Shown one piece after another: positions 1 to 5,424 of a stretch of DNA of 5,918 nt (its first letter is position 1; each line of letters starts with the position of its first letter). A program made the translations under genes and the position numbers. The notes beneath the pieces are model-generated. The model was given only the letters and a program-made list of their open reading frames with translations. It had not been told where the DNA came from and made no database searches. Source of the DNA: an uncultured Oscillibacter sp. (GTDB taxonomy: Bacteria > Bacillota > Clostridia > Oscillospirales > Oscillospiraceae); contig CAMMCS010000119.1 of assembly GCA_946494635.1 (NCBI GenBank), positions 1-5,918 of the forward strand, written 5' to 3'.

Positions 1-1
1 C

Positions 2-478
2 CGGCAGGTGCCGCCCTCCGGAGGCTGCCCCGGCAGCATGGCCCAGGCCCTGCGGCCGGCAGCCCCGTCCCCTGACGCCGCCGCGCCCCAGGACGGTGCT
101 GTGTCCCACCTGGCACAGTGGCCCGTCCAGATCAAGCTGGTGCCGGTGGAGGCCCCCTGGTTCAACGGGGCCAGGCTGCTGATCGCCGCGGACTGCACGG
201 CTTATGCCCGGGCGGACTTCCACCGGCGGTTCATGCGGGGACGCGTCACCCTGGTCGGCTGTCCCAAGCTGGATGAGGGGGACTATTCCGAAAAGCTGAC
301 GGAGATCCTTCGCCGCAACGACATCCGGGAGGTGACCATCGTCCGGATGGACGTCCCCTGCTGCGGCGGCATGCAGCGGGCCGCCGAGACGGCCCTGCGG
401 CAGAGCGGAAAGTTCATCCCCTGGCAGGTGGTGACACTGGGCCGGGATGGAAATATTCTCGATGAAACAGAGGAGTGA
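2..478 (+). CDS. 4Fe-4S ferredoxin-type protein, C-terminal part (5' end outside window)
   Basis: The frame is open from the left edge, and the first GTG (position 8) has no ribosome binding site, so the true start is upstream. The 158 visible residues begin with a Cys-Pro-Gly-Ser segment, then an Ala/Pro-rich linker (about residues 14-34), then a compact domain opening with QWPVQIKLVPV. That domain carries Cys in three places: LIAADCTAYA (Cys65), VGCPKLDEGDY (Cys87) and VPCCGG (Cys120, Cys121). From memory of clostridial homologues, such proteins have an N-terminal dicluster [4Fe-4S] ferredoxin domain ahead of this C-terminal domain; that half is not visible, so cluster binding here is inferred. 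The role is probably electron transfer; no partner or reaction can be read from the sequence. The gene leads directly into a small ferredoxin, whose ribosome binding site lies within its last codons, so the two are probably translationally coupled. Confidence 0.8.
   Translation, partial: RQVPPSGGCPGSMAQALRPAAPSPDAAAPQDGAVSHLAQWPVQIKLVPVEAPWFNGARLLIAADCTAYARADFHRRFMRGRVTLVGCPKLDEGDYSEKLTEILRRNDIREVTIVRMDVPCCGGMQRAAETALRQSGKFIPWQVVTLGRDGNILDETEE
469..475 (+). promoter_or_regulatory. Ribosome binding site fixing the ferredoxin start
   Basis: AGAGGAG lies 8 bases before the ATG at 484 and inside the last codons of the upstream gene. A GTG at 475 overlaps the upstream stop codon and is also in frame, but it has no ribosome binding site at a workable distance. 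ATG 484 is therefore preferred. Confidence 0.75.
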
Positions 479-483
479 CCCGA

Positions 484-666
484 ATGAACGCAACAGTGAA
501 TGAAAACTGCATCGGCTGCGGCCTGTGCGCCGGCACCTGCCCGGACGTCTTCCACATGGGCGATGACGGCGTGGCCCACGGCAGCGGCATCCCGGAGGGC
601 ATGCTGGAGCTGGCCCAGGAGGCCCGGGACGGCTGCCCGGTCAGCGCCATCAGCATCGAGACGTAA
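484..666 (+). CDS. Small single-cluster [4Fe-4S] ferredoxin
   Basis: This is a 60-residue protein starting at ATG 484. The N-terminal motif CIGCGLCAGTCP supplies Cys9, Cys12, Cys15 and Cys19, and the C-terminal CPVSAI supplies Cys51. In one-cluster bacterial ferredoxins of this length (Thermotoga/Desulfovibrio type) the ligands are the first three Cys of the motif plus the C-terminal Cys. By that pattern Cys9, Cys12, Cys15 and Cys51 bind one [4Fe-4S] cluster. Cys19 corresponds to a residue that forms a disulfide in some relatives, but the usual partner Cys, about eight residues before the last ligand, is absent here (the segment reads LELAQEARDGCP). It is a cytoplasmic electron carrier; donor and acceptor are unknown. 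It is coupled to the preceding iron-sulfur protein and followed by a terminator, so it is the last gene of its unit. Confidence 0.9.
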   Translation: MNATVNENCIGCGLCAGTCPDVFHMGDDGVAHGSGIPEGMLELAQEARDGCPVSAISIET

Positions 667-676
667 GCAGACAGCC

Positions 677-718
677 GAGAGGCCCCTGTCCCTTCCCGGG
701 ACGGGGCCTCTCCTTCTC
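677..718 (+). terminator. Intrinsic-type terminator after the ferredoxin
   Basis: Arms at 677-686 (GAGAGGCCCC) and 703-712 pair perfectly over 10 bp. After a one-base bulge, GTCCC (688-692) pairs with GGGAC (698-702) around a 5-base loop. The + strand continues CTTCTCTCT, a pyrimidine-rich but not pure T tract. The structure starts 10 bases after the ferredoxin stop. On the - strand it lies beyond the end of the germination gene but lacks a T run there, so it is mainly a + strand terminator. Confidence 0.8.
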
Positions 719-777
719 TCTGCCATCCGGCAGGCGTATTGTGGCGTTTTCCTTTGCAGATGTCCGAAACCGCCGCC

Positions 778-2196
778 TCAGGTGTTTTCCCGGCTGATGG
801 GCTCCCGCATCAGAAGCCGCCGGAGGGCCAGGCCGTTGAAGGGGATCAGCGGGTACAGGTACCCCTTTCCCACCAGGGGCTTGGTGGTGGCCAGCAGCAC
901 CAGGATTCCCAAAAAGCCCAGGACAAAGCCCCACACCCGGAACGCCGCCGTAGCCAGCAGCAGCGCCACCCGCAGCAGCTTGAACGCATATCCCAGCTCA
1001 TAGCTGGGCTGGGCAAACCCGGCCACGGACACAAATGCCATATACACCAGCACCTCCGGCCCCAGCCAGCCCGCCTGCACGGCGAAGTCGCCCAGGATCA
1101 GCGCCCCCAGCATGGAAAAGGAGTTGGCCAGGGTATCCGGCGTATTCAAAGACGCCAGCTTCAGCACGTCGATCAGGAACTCCACCACCAGCAGCTGGGA
1201 CAGCAGGGACAACGCCGCCGGCTCCGGCGAGGACAGGAAGTCCAGCCAGCCCGGCAGCAGCTCCGGGGAGCTGACCATCAGATACCAGGCCGGCGTGATC
1301 AGCAGGGAGATCAAAAACACCGTCACCCGCAGGATGCGCAGATAGGTGCCCACCAGGGGCGGGAAGTAAAAGTCATTGGCCTCCTGGGTGAAGTCGAAGA
1401 ACGTGGTGGGCAGGATCATCACCGCCGCGGAATTGTCCACCATCAGGACGATGCTCCCCTCCATGACGCAGGCGGCGGCGGTATCCGGCCGTTCCGTATA
1501 GCGGACCTTGGGAAAGGGGTTGTACCACTGCTTGGGCCGGATGGCCTCCACCACGCTCTCCTGGGCCATGGTGAGGGATTTTGCCTGGATGTTCTGCAGC
1601 TTGTGGCGCAGCTCGTCCAGCAGGGCGTGGTCCACCCGGTCATCCAGGTAGCACAGCACCACGTCGTTGTGGGACCTCTGCCCCACCTTCATGCCCTCCA
1701 TGGTCAGATGGGGGTCCCGGATCCTGCGGCGCAGCAGGGCCATGTTGGGCACCACCGCCTCCACAAACCCGTCGTGGGAGCCCCGGAGGACCTTGCCATC
1801 CGGCGGCTCCCCCACCCCCCGGCTGGGATAGTTCTTGGCATCAATCAGCGCCGCGCCGGAGAGGCCCTCGATCAGAAGCAGGCTCTTGCCCATGAGGACG
1901 GAGGTGACAATGTTCTCCCGGTCCCGGGTCACATCCACCTCCATGAAGGTGACAAACCGGTCCGCGAATTGCTGCATATCCTCCATGCCATTCAGCGCGT
2001 CCTCCGGCAGAGCCAGCCAGAAGGCTCCCATCCGCTCCAGGATCGCGTCCCCGCCAAATCCGTCGATGACCCAGAACCTGGCCCGCTTCCCGGCCAGCCG
2101 CAGATCCCGGCACACCATATCACAGCTGCGGCCGGCCCCCAGGGCCTCGTCAAAATACGCGGTATTCTCCTGATAGCTGTTTCCGATCTGATCCAT
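778..2196 (-). CDS. spoVAF: GerA-family spore germination protein, SpoVAF-like
   Basis: This 472-residue protein has the GerA A-subunit architecture. A soluble N-terminal region (about 1-280) carries DGF (45-47), the block GSHDGFVEAVVPNMALLRRR (139-158) with IRDPHLTME following, and RYTERPD (232-238) with VMEG. Hydrophobic segments follow at about 286-308, 328-350, 360-378, 381-396 and 405-437, and the tail reads YLYPLIPFNG. The WYNPFPKVRYTERPD block, the VGTYLR entry to the membrane region and the length (about 490 in Bacillus) resemble SpoVAF more than GerAA; this rests on memory, so the subfamily is less sure than the family. GerA-family proteins sit in the inner spore membrane; SpoVAF is reported to amplify ion release in germination. 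ATG 2196 has GGGAGG 6 bases upstream. No GerAB, GerAC or spoVA gene adjoins it. A sigma-G-like promoter lies directly upstream, suggesting forespore expression. Confidence 0.9.
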   Translation of the reverse strand: MDQIGNSYQENTAYFDEALGAGRSCDMVCRDLRLAGKRARFWVIDGFGGDAILERMGAFWLALPEDALNGMEDMQQFADRFVTFMEVDVTRDRENIVTSVLMGKSLLLIEGLSGAALIDAKNYPSRGVGEPPDGKVLRGSHDGFVEAVVPNMALLRRRIRDPHLTMEGMKVGQRSHNDVVLCYLDDRVDHALLDELRHKLQNIQAKSLTMAQESVVEAIRPKQWYNPFPKVRYTERPDTAAACVMEGSIVLMVDNSAAVMILPTTFFDFTQEANDFYFPPLVGTYLRILRVTVFLISLLITPAWYLMVSSPELLPGWLDFLSSPEPAALSLLSQLLVVEFLIDVLKLASLNTPDTLANSFSMLGALILGDFAVQAGWLGPEVLVYMAFVSVAGFAQPSYELGYAFKLLRVALLLATAAFRVWGFVLGFLGILVLLATTKPLVGKGYLYPLIPFNGLALRRLLMREPISRENT

Positions 2197-2202
2197 AGGC
2201 CG

Positions 2203-2247
2203 CCTCCCTTCTCCCGGTAGTATGGGCCAGGGCGAGACGGGCTATGC
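2203..2247 (-). promoter_or_regulatory. Candidate forespore sigma-G promoter and RBS for the SpoVAF-like gene
   Basis: Read on the - strand, GCATA (2247-2243) is followed by an 18-base spacer and CATACTA (2224-2218). This agrees with the Bacillus sigma-G pattern as I recall it: a -35 of the form gHATR and a -10 of the form CATnHTA, about 17-18 bases apart. Transcription would begin near 2211. The leader would then be about 15 bases and would hold only the ribosome binding site AAGGGAGG (2210-2203), 6 bases before the ATG. Short motifs can arise by chance, but position and spacing fit the gene's expected forespore expression. Confidence 0.55.
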
Positions 2248-2250
2248 GAG

Positions 2251-2412
2251 TTTAAGAGTGGAGAGTGGAGAGTTGAGATAGGAGTTCAGTTAAGAATTAG
2301 GAATGAGGAATTAGGAATTGATGTGTTCCGCTGGAAGCGGGACGATTTGAATTCGTCCGGCTCCGCTGGACACCATAACTCCACTCTCCACTCTTAACTC
2401 TTCACTCTTTAA
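2251..2412. mobile_element. MITE-like palindromic intergenic repeat
   Basis: This AT-richer block has no coding capacity and contrasts with its GC-rich surroundings. A perfect 19-base inverted repeat, TTAAGAGTGGAGAGTGGAG, occupies 2252-2270 and, in reverse complement, 2379-2397. An alternative end pairing matches GAGTGGAGAGT (2256-2266) with the complement of 2397-2407 at 10 of 11 positions, and TTTAA then flanks both ends (2251-2255 and 2408-2412) as a possible target duplication. That would define an element of about 152 bp. Inside are an 11-base direct repeat, GAATTAGGAAT (2294-2304 and 2308-2318), and an inner hairpin with stem GGACGA (2340-2345) / TCGTCC (2353-2358). No transposase is present, so a non-autonomous element is inferred. 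Exact ends are uncertain because the arms are internally repetitive. Confidence 0.65.
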
Positions 2413-2416
2413 ATTT

Positions 2417-3370
2417 CTAGCTCTTGCTCCCGGTGTCCGGCGTTTCGGGCTTCTCCTCCGGCTTCGCTTTGGGATGGCGCCGCTTCCAGAGGATCCGACC
2501 CGCTGCGGCCCCCGCTGCCGCCAGAATCACCAGCCAAACCCACCCGTAGGCCAGGGCCACCGCCACTCCCTCCAGGGCACTGACAAATCCCCGCCAGCCG
2601 GAGGCAAAGGCCGCGCTTATCCGGCTGCCGAAGCTGGTGGCCGGCTCCTCCACGTTGGACAGCTGGTACACCTCCTGAAGGGTGATGTAGACGGTGGAGA
2701 AGTCCACCAGGCTGTCGTACTGCCGCAGCGTGCCGGTGAGCTGCTCGATCTCCAGCTCCGTGTCGGAGATGGCGGACTCGATGGTGATGATGTCCTCCAT
2801 GTTCTCCGCCTGGGCCAGCAGGTTCTGGAGCCGCTCCAGCTTGGTCTGCTGGGTCACCAGGCGGCTCTCCGCGTCGTAGTACTGCTCGCTGACGTTTTCT
2901 TTGAACTCCTCCTGGTAGGTGACGTGGCACAGCGTCCCCACCCGCTCCAGGAAGGGGTGGAACTGGTCCGCGGGGATGCGCACCGTGTAGTCGCCGGAGC
3001 GGTAGCCGCTGGCGTAGTTGTGGACCGCCGCCTGCTCAAAGTAGCCCCCCAGGACCTCCACCAGCGTCCGCAGGTCCGCATCGGCCGCATCAAAGCCGGT
3101 GGTCTCCACCTCCATCCGGGCGGTGTAGATCATTTTGGCCTCCCGGAGCCGGCCCCCGCCGTCAGGATCCGTCTCTCCCGCCTCCGCGGACGGCGCCTCA
3201 TCCGTCCAGGCGCCCCAGCTTCCGCCGGCGTCCTCCATGGGGGCGGAGTTCGCCGTCCCGCTGACGGAGACATCGGATGAGGCGGTGTCCCCGCCGGTAC
3301 TGCCGCCGCAGCCGGCGAGCAGCGCCAGCATCATCGCCAGGGCCAACGCCCACACAAGCCCTCTCTTCAT
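2417..3370 (-). CDS. DUF4349 domain lipoprotein with C-terminal membrane segment
   Basis: The 317-residue protein begins MKRGLVWALALAMMLALLAG, a lipoprotein signal peptide with lipobox LLAG-Cys21. A low-complexity Ser/Gly/Asp/Glu region follows (22-77). The DUF4349 domain then spans about 79-290: an alpha/beta start (MIYTARMEVET), GDYTVRIPADQF (127-138), a long predicted coiled coil (about 163-220, through AESRLVTQQTKLERLQNLL) and one hydrophobic helix near 268-294. A basic stretch (WKRRHPKAK) and a Pro/Glu tail end it. It is expected at the outer face of the cytoplasmic membrane, anchored at both ends; the family's function is not established. ATG 3370 is chosen because AAGGAGGG lies 7 bases upstream and the signal peptide starts there; an in-frame ATG at 3451 would add 27 hydrophilic residues ahead of the signal peptide. 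The TAG stop nearly touches the MITE-like repeat. Confidence 0.88.
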   Translation of the reverse strand: MKRGLVWALALAMMLALLAGCGGSTGGDTASSDVSVSGTANSAPMEDAGGSWGAWTDEAPSAEAGETDPDGGGRLREAKMIYTARMEVETTGFDAADADLRTLVEVLGGYFEQAAVHNYASGYRSGDYTVRIPADQFHPFLERVGTLCHVTYQEEFKENVSEQYYDAESRLVTQQTKLERLQNLLAQAENMEDIITIESAISDTELEIEQLTGTLRQYDSLVDFSTVYITLQEVYQLSNVEEPATSFGSRISAAFASGWRGFVSALEGVAVALAYGWVWLVILAAAGAAAGRILWKRRHPKAKPEEKPETPDTGSKS

Positions 3371-3377
3371 GGCAAAG

Positions 3378-3411
3378 CCCTCCTTTTCGCGGCCTGCCTC
3401 TCTGGCAGGCC
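3378..3411 (-). promoter_or_regulatory. Leader hairpin and RBS of the DUF4349 gene
   Basis: On the - strand a perfect 8-bp stem, GGCCTGCC (3411-3404) and GGCAGGCC (3398-3391), closes a 5-base loop. Five bases later comes the strong ribosome binding site AAGGAGGG (3385-3378), 7 bases before ATG 3370. No T run follows on the - strand, so it is not a terminator in that direction. It could stabilise the mRNA 5' end or affect ribosome access. No convincing promoter hexamers were found in 3412-3480, so read-through from the acetyltransferase gene is possible. Confidence 0.5.
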
Positions 3412-3480
3412 CTTTTCCCATATAGACGGAAAGCGGAGGGATTTGCTGCACGCTGCGGAAAATTTTTTCAAGCCCCGGCT

Positions 3481-4083
3481 TTACGGCTCCGCGCTGTCGG
3501 CCAGCAGGCGGTACGACTCCGCCGGAAGGATCCGCCGGAGCGTCCGCATCCCCTGGGCGTACTGGTTTTCATAGCCGGAAAAGGTATCCGTCCTCTGCAG
3601 CCGGAACCCCAGGCGGACATACAGCAGCAGCGCCCCATAGCTCCAGGGCTGCGTGTGGAGATAGACGGGAAACGCGTCCAGCTCCTGATACACCTGAAGT
3701 GCCCGCCGGCAGAGGGCACTTCCAAGCCCCCGCCGCTGGTGGGCGGACGCCACCACCAGCCAGTGCAGGGAGGAGACGGAGCCCTCTCCCCGCGGGTCCT
3801 GCCACGCGATGCAGGAGCCCACCACCCGTTCCCGGCGGTCCACGGCGAAAAGGCATCGCTTCCGCGCCGCGGCCGGATCCCGGCAGTACCGGGAAACAAA
3901 GTACGCCTCCGCCTGGTCCTGATCGGGAAAGTCCCCGGTCTCCTGCTCCAGCCGCGCCCAGGCCCGCTCATCCCCCGGCTGATAGGGCCTGATGCGATAC
4001 CCCTCCGGCAGGAGCAGCGGCCCGGCCGGAGGGGCGCCGCACCGGAGGATCATGTTGTAAAAGGGGATGCTTCGATCCAGCAT
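3481..4083 (-). CDS. GNAT-family N-acetyltransferase
   Basis: The 200-residue protein carries a GNAT fold at about residues 28-180. The start of the fold reads YRIRPYQPGDERAWARLE (beta1-alpha1), followed by CLFAVDRRERVVGSCIAW (beta2-beta3) and LHWLVVASAHQRRGLGSAL (107-124). The last contains the acetyl-CoA pyrophosphate-binding motif Q-x-x-G-x-G (Gln116 to Gly121). YLHTQPWSYGALLLYVRLGF (141-160) is the usual beta5-alpha4 region near the acyl donor. It transfers an acetyl group from acetyl-CoA to an amine; the substrate cannot be read from the sequence. ATG 4083 is chosen because an AGGTGGAG ribosome binding site lies about 7 bases upstream. The same frame stays open through the antisense of the next gene to 5313, but that extension is not credible. 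It is transcribed divergently from the FMN enzyme gene. Confidence 0.88.
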   Translation of the reverse strand: MLDRSIPFYNMILRCGAPPAGPLLLPEGYRIRPYQPGDERAWARLEQETGDFPDQDQAEAYFVSRYCRDPAAARKRCLFAVDRRERVVGSCIAWQDPRGEGSVSSLHWLVVASAHQRRGLGSALCRRALQVYQELDAFPVYLHTQPWSYGALLLYVRLGFRLQRTDTFSGYENQYAQGMRTLRRILPAESYRLLADSAEP

Positions 4084-4160
4084 GGCACATCTCCACCTCT
4101 CTGCCGGGGCCCGGCCGGGGCGCCTGTACGCCGCCGGCAGCCGGCCCGGTGATGGCAACC

Positions 4161-4190
4161 ATTGTAGCATATCCCGCTGAAGCGGCGCAA
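4161..4190 (-). promoter_or_regulatory. Candidate promoter for the GNAT gene
   Basis: On the - strand TTGCGC (4190-4185) is followed by 18 bases and TACAAT (4166-4161). A TG one base ahead of the -10 makes it an extended -10 type. The -35 matches TTGACA at only three positions. Transcription would start near 4154, giving a leader of about 70 GC-rich bases. Confidence 0.5.
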
Positions 4191-4243
4191 CCCGGGGGAC
4201 CCTCTCCCCGTCCGCCGGAGGCCGAACAAATTTCCCCCGCAGG

Positions 4244-4272
4244 TTGTCTTTTCCGCCGCTTTGGGGTACAAT
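4244..4272 (+). promoter_or_regulatory. Vegetative (sigma-A type) promoter for the FMN enzyme gene
   Basis: TTGTCT (4244-4249) and TACAAT (4267-4272) are separated by exactly 17 bases, close to the TTGACA / TATAAT consensus. Transcription would begin near 4279, about 57 bases before the start codon. Confidence 0.7.
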
Positions 4273-4282
4273 GGAAAAAGCT

Positions 4283-4307
4283 GCCCGCGGGGGTGTGCTC
4301 CGCGGGC
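4283..4307 (+). promoter_or_regulatory. GC-rich leader hairpin in the FMN enzyme mRNA
   Basis: GCCCGCGG (4283-4290) pairs perfectly with CCGCGGGC (4300-4307) over 8 bp around a 9-base loop. It starts about four bases after the predicted transcription start and ends 14 bases before the ribosome binding site. No T run follows, so it is not a terminator on this strand. It may be a 5' stabilising stem; no riboswitch class is recognised. Confidence 0.45.
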
Positions 4308-4335
4308 CTGGAAAACAATTCGGAGGGGAATACAT

Positions 4336-5355
4336 ATGACTTATCAGGAAGTTCTGGAACAAGCCCGGGGCGCAGTGGGCCCCCACTGCAAAGCCTGTCC
4401 CGTGTGCAACGGTCTGGCCTGCAAAAACAGCATTCCCGGCCCCGGTGCCAAGGGCATCGGCACCGGCTTCATCCGCAACTATCAGAAGTGGCAGGAGCTG
4501 TGCGTCAACATGGACACCATCTGTGCCAACGAGCCGGTGGATACATCCTTCACCCTGTTCGGCCGCCGGGTGGAGATCCCCGTCTTCGCCGCGCCGGTAG
4601 GGGCCATGACCCTCCATTACGGAGACAAATACAACGACCTGGCCTACAATGACATCCTGGTGTCCGCCTGCGCTGACGCGGGCATCGCCGCCTTCACCGG
4701 CGACGGGACGGACGCCGCCGTCATGAAGGGGGCCGTGGCGGCCATCGCCAAGAACGGCGGCTGCGGCGTGCCCACCGTCAAGCCCTGGAACCTGGACACC
4801 ATCCGGCAGAAGATGGACCTGGTGAAGGCCGCGGATCCCTTCGCCATCGCCATGGACATCGACGCGGCGGGCCTGCCCTTCCTGAAGAACATGACGCCCC
4901 CCGCCGGCAGCAAGACCGTGGAGGAGCTGCGCCAGATCGTGGACATGGCGGGCAAGCCCTTCATCGTCAAGGGCATCATGACCGTGGCCGGGGCGAAAAA
5001 GGCCCTGGAGGCCGGCGCCAAGGGCATCGTGGTGTCCAACCACGGCGGCCGGGTGCTGGACCAGTGCCCCTCCACCGCAGAGGTGCTGCCCGCCATCGCG
5101 GACGCGGTGGGCGGCCAGATGACCATTCTGGTGGACGGCGGCATCCGCACCGGCATGGACGTGTTCAAGGCCCTGGCCCTGGGTGCCGACGCGGTGCTGA
5201 TCGGCCGGCCCTTCGTCACCATGGTGTACGGCGCCGGCGCCGAGGGCGTCCAGGTCTATGTGGACAAGCTGAAGGCCGAGCTGGCGGACACCATGGCCAT
5301 GTGCGGCGCCCACTCCCTGGCGGACATCAACCGCTCCATGCTGTACGGCTATTGA
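4336..5355 (+). CDS. FMN-dependent alpha-hydroxy-acid dehydrogenase-like protein with N-terminal Cys motif
   Basis: This 339-residue protein is a TIM-barrel enzyme of the FMN_dh family (lactate/glycolate oxidase superfamily). Family marks seen: PVFAAPVGAM (82-91), FIVKGI (209-214, FMN-contacting Lys212), SNHGGRVLD (234-242, catalytic-base His236 and Arg239), LVDGGIRTGMDVFKALALGA (265-284) and IGRP (289-292), the last two forming the FMN phosphate site. The N terminus carries Cys18, Cys21, Cys24 and Cys29 (CKACPVCNGLAC), which classical glycolate oxidases lack. The family oxidises 2-hydroxy acids to 2-oxo acids using FMN; substrate and electron acceptor here are unknown. By eye, the Arg and Tyr residues that bind substrate carboxylate in glycolate oxidase have no equivalents. 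Clostridial relatives are generally labelled alpha-hydroxy-acid oxidising proteins. ATG 4336 has GGAGGGG 7 bases upstream; the frame is open to 4261, but nothing supports an earlier start. It is monocistronic, with its own promoter and terminator. Confidence 0.88.
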   Translation: MTYQEVLEQARGAVGPHCKACPVCNGLACKNSIPGPGAKGIGTGFIRNYQKWQELCVNMDTICANEPVDTSFTLFGRRVEIPVFAAPVGAMTLHYGDKYNDLAYNDILVSACADAGIAAFTGDGTDAAVMKGAVAAIAKNGGCGVPTVKPWNLDTIRQKMDLVKAADPFAIAMDIDAAGLPFLKNMTPPAGSKTVEELRQIVDMAGKPFIVKGIMTVAGAKKALEAGAKGIVVSNHGGRVLDQCPSTAEVLPAIADAVGGQMTILVDGGIRTGMDVFKALALGADAVLIGRPFVTMVYGAGAEGVQVYVDKLKAELADTMAMCGAHSLADINRSMLYGY

Positions 5356-5376
5356 GCCGTCCCCGCCTCTATCCTT

Positions 5377-5420
5377 AAAAAGGCGCCGCCCCGGCAGAAG
5401 CCAGGGCGGCGCTTCATTCT
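5377..5420. terminator. Bidirectional intrinsic terminator
   Basis: GCGCCGCCC (5383-5391) pairs perfectly with GGGCGGCGC (5404-5412). After a C/A mismatch, GGC (5393-5395) pairs with GCC (5400-5402) around an AGAA loop. On the - strand the stem is followed by TTTTT (5381-5377), and it begins 12 bases after the hydrolase stop. On the + strand it is followed by TTCATTCTGTTCTT, 27 bases after the FMN enzyme stop. It therefore serves both convergent genes and is stronger for the - strand. Confidence 0.88.
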
Positions 5421-5424
5421 GTTC

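Noticed and set aside
720..733. Small hairpin CTGCC / GGCAG between the convergent genes
   Set aside because: It has only 5 bp and no adjacent T run. It is too weak to call a second terminator.
739..2220. A 493-codon + strand open frame
   Set aside because: It is antisense to the SpoVAF-like gene and rich in Gln, His and Gly as expected from a GC-rich complement. It has no ribosome binding site and no recognisable fold.
3391..3417. Hairpin followed by CTTTT on the + strand, resembling a terminator
   Set aside because: No + strand gene ends upstream of it; the flanking genes are both on the - strand. It is listed instead as a leader hairpin.
3371..3451. In-frame upstream ATG at 3451 for the DUF4349 gene
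   Set aside because: It would put 27 hydrophilic residues before a clear lipoprotein signal peptide, and it lacks the strong ribosome binding site present before ATG 3370.
3420..3480. TTGAAA and TATATG on the - strand as a promoter for the DUF4349 gene
   Set aside because: The two are not at a workable spacing, and neither has an acceptable partner hexamer.
4084..5313. The acetyltransferase reading frame stays open upstream, giving a 610-codon frame on the - strand
   Set aside because: The extension is antisense to the FMN enzyme gene, has His/Gly/Val-rich shadow composition with no domain, and has no start signal. A good ribosome binding site supports ATG 4083.
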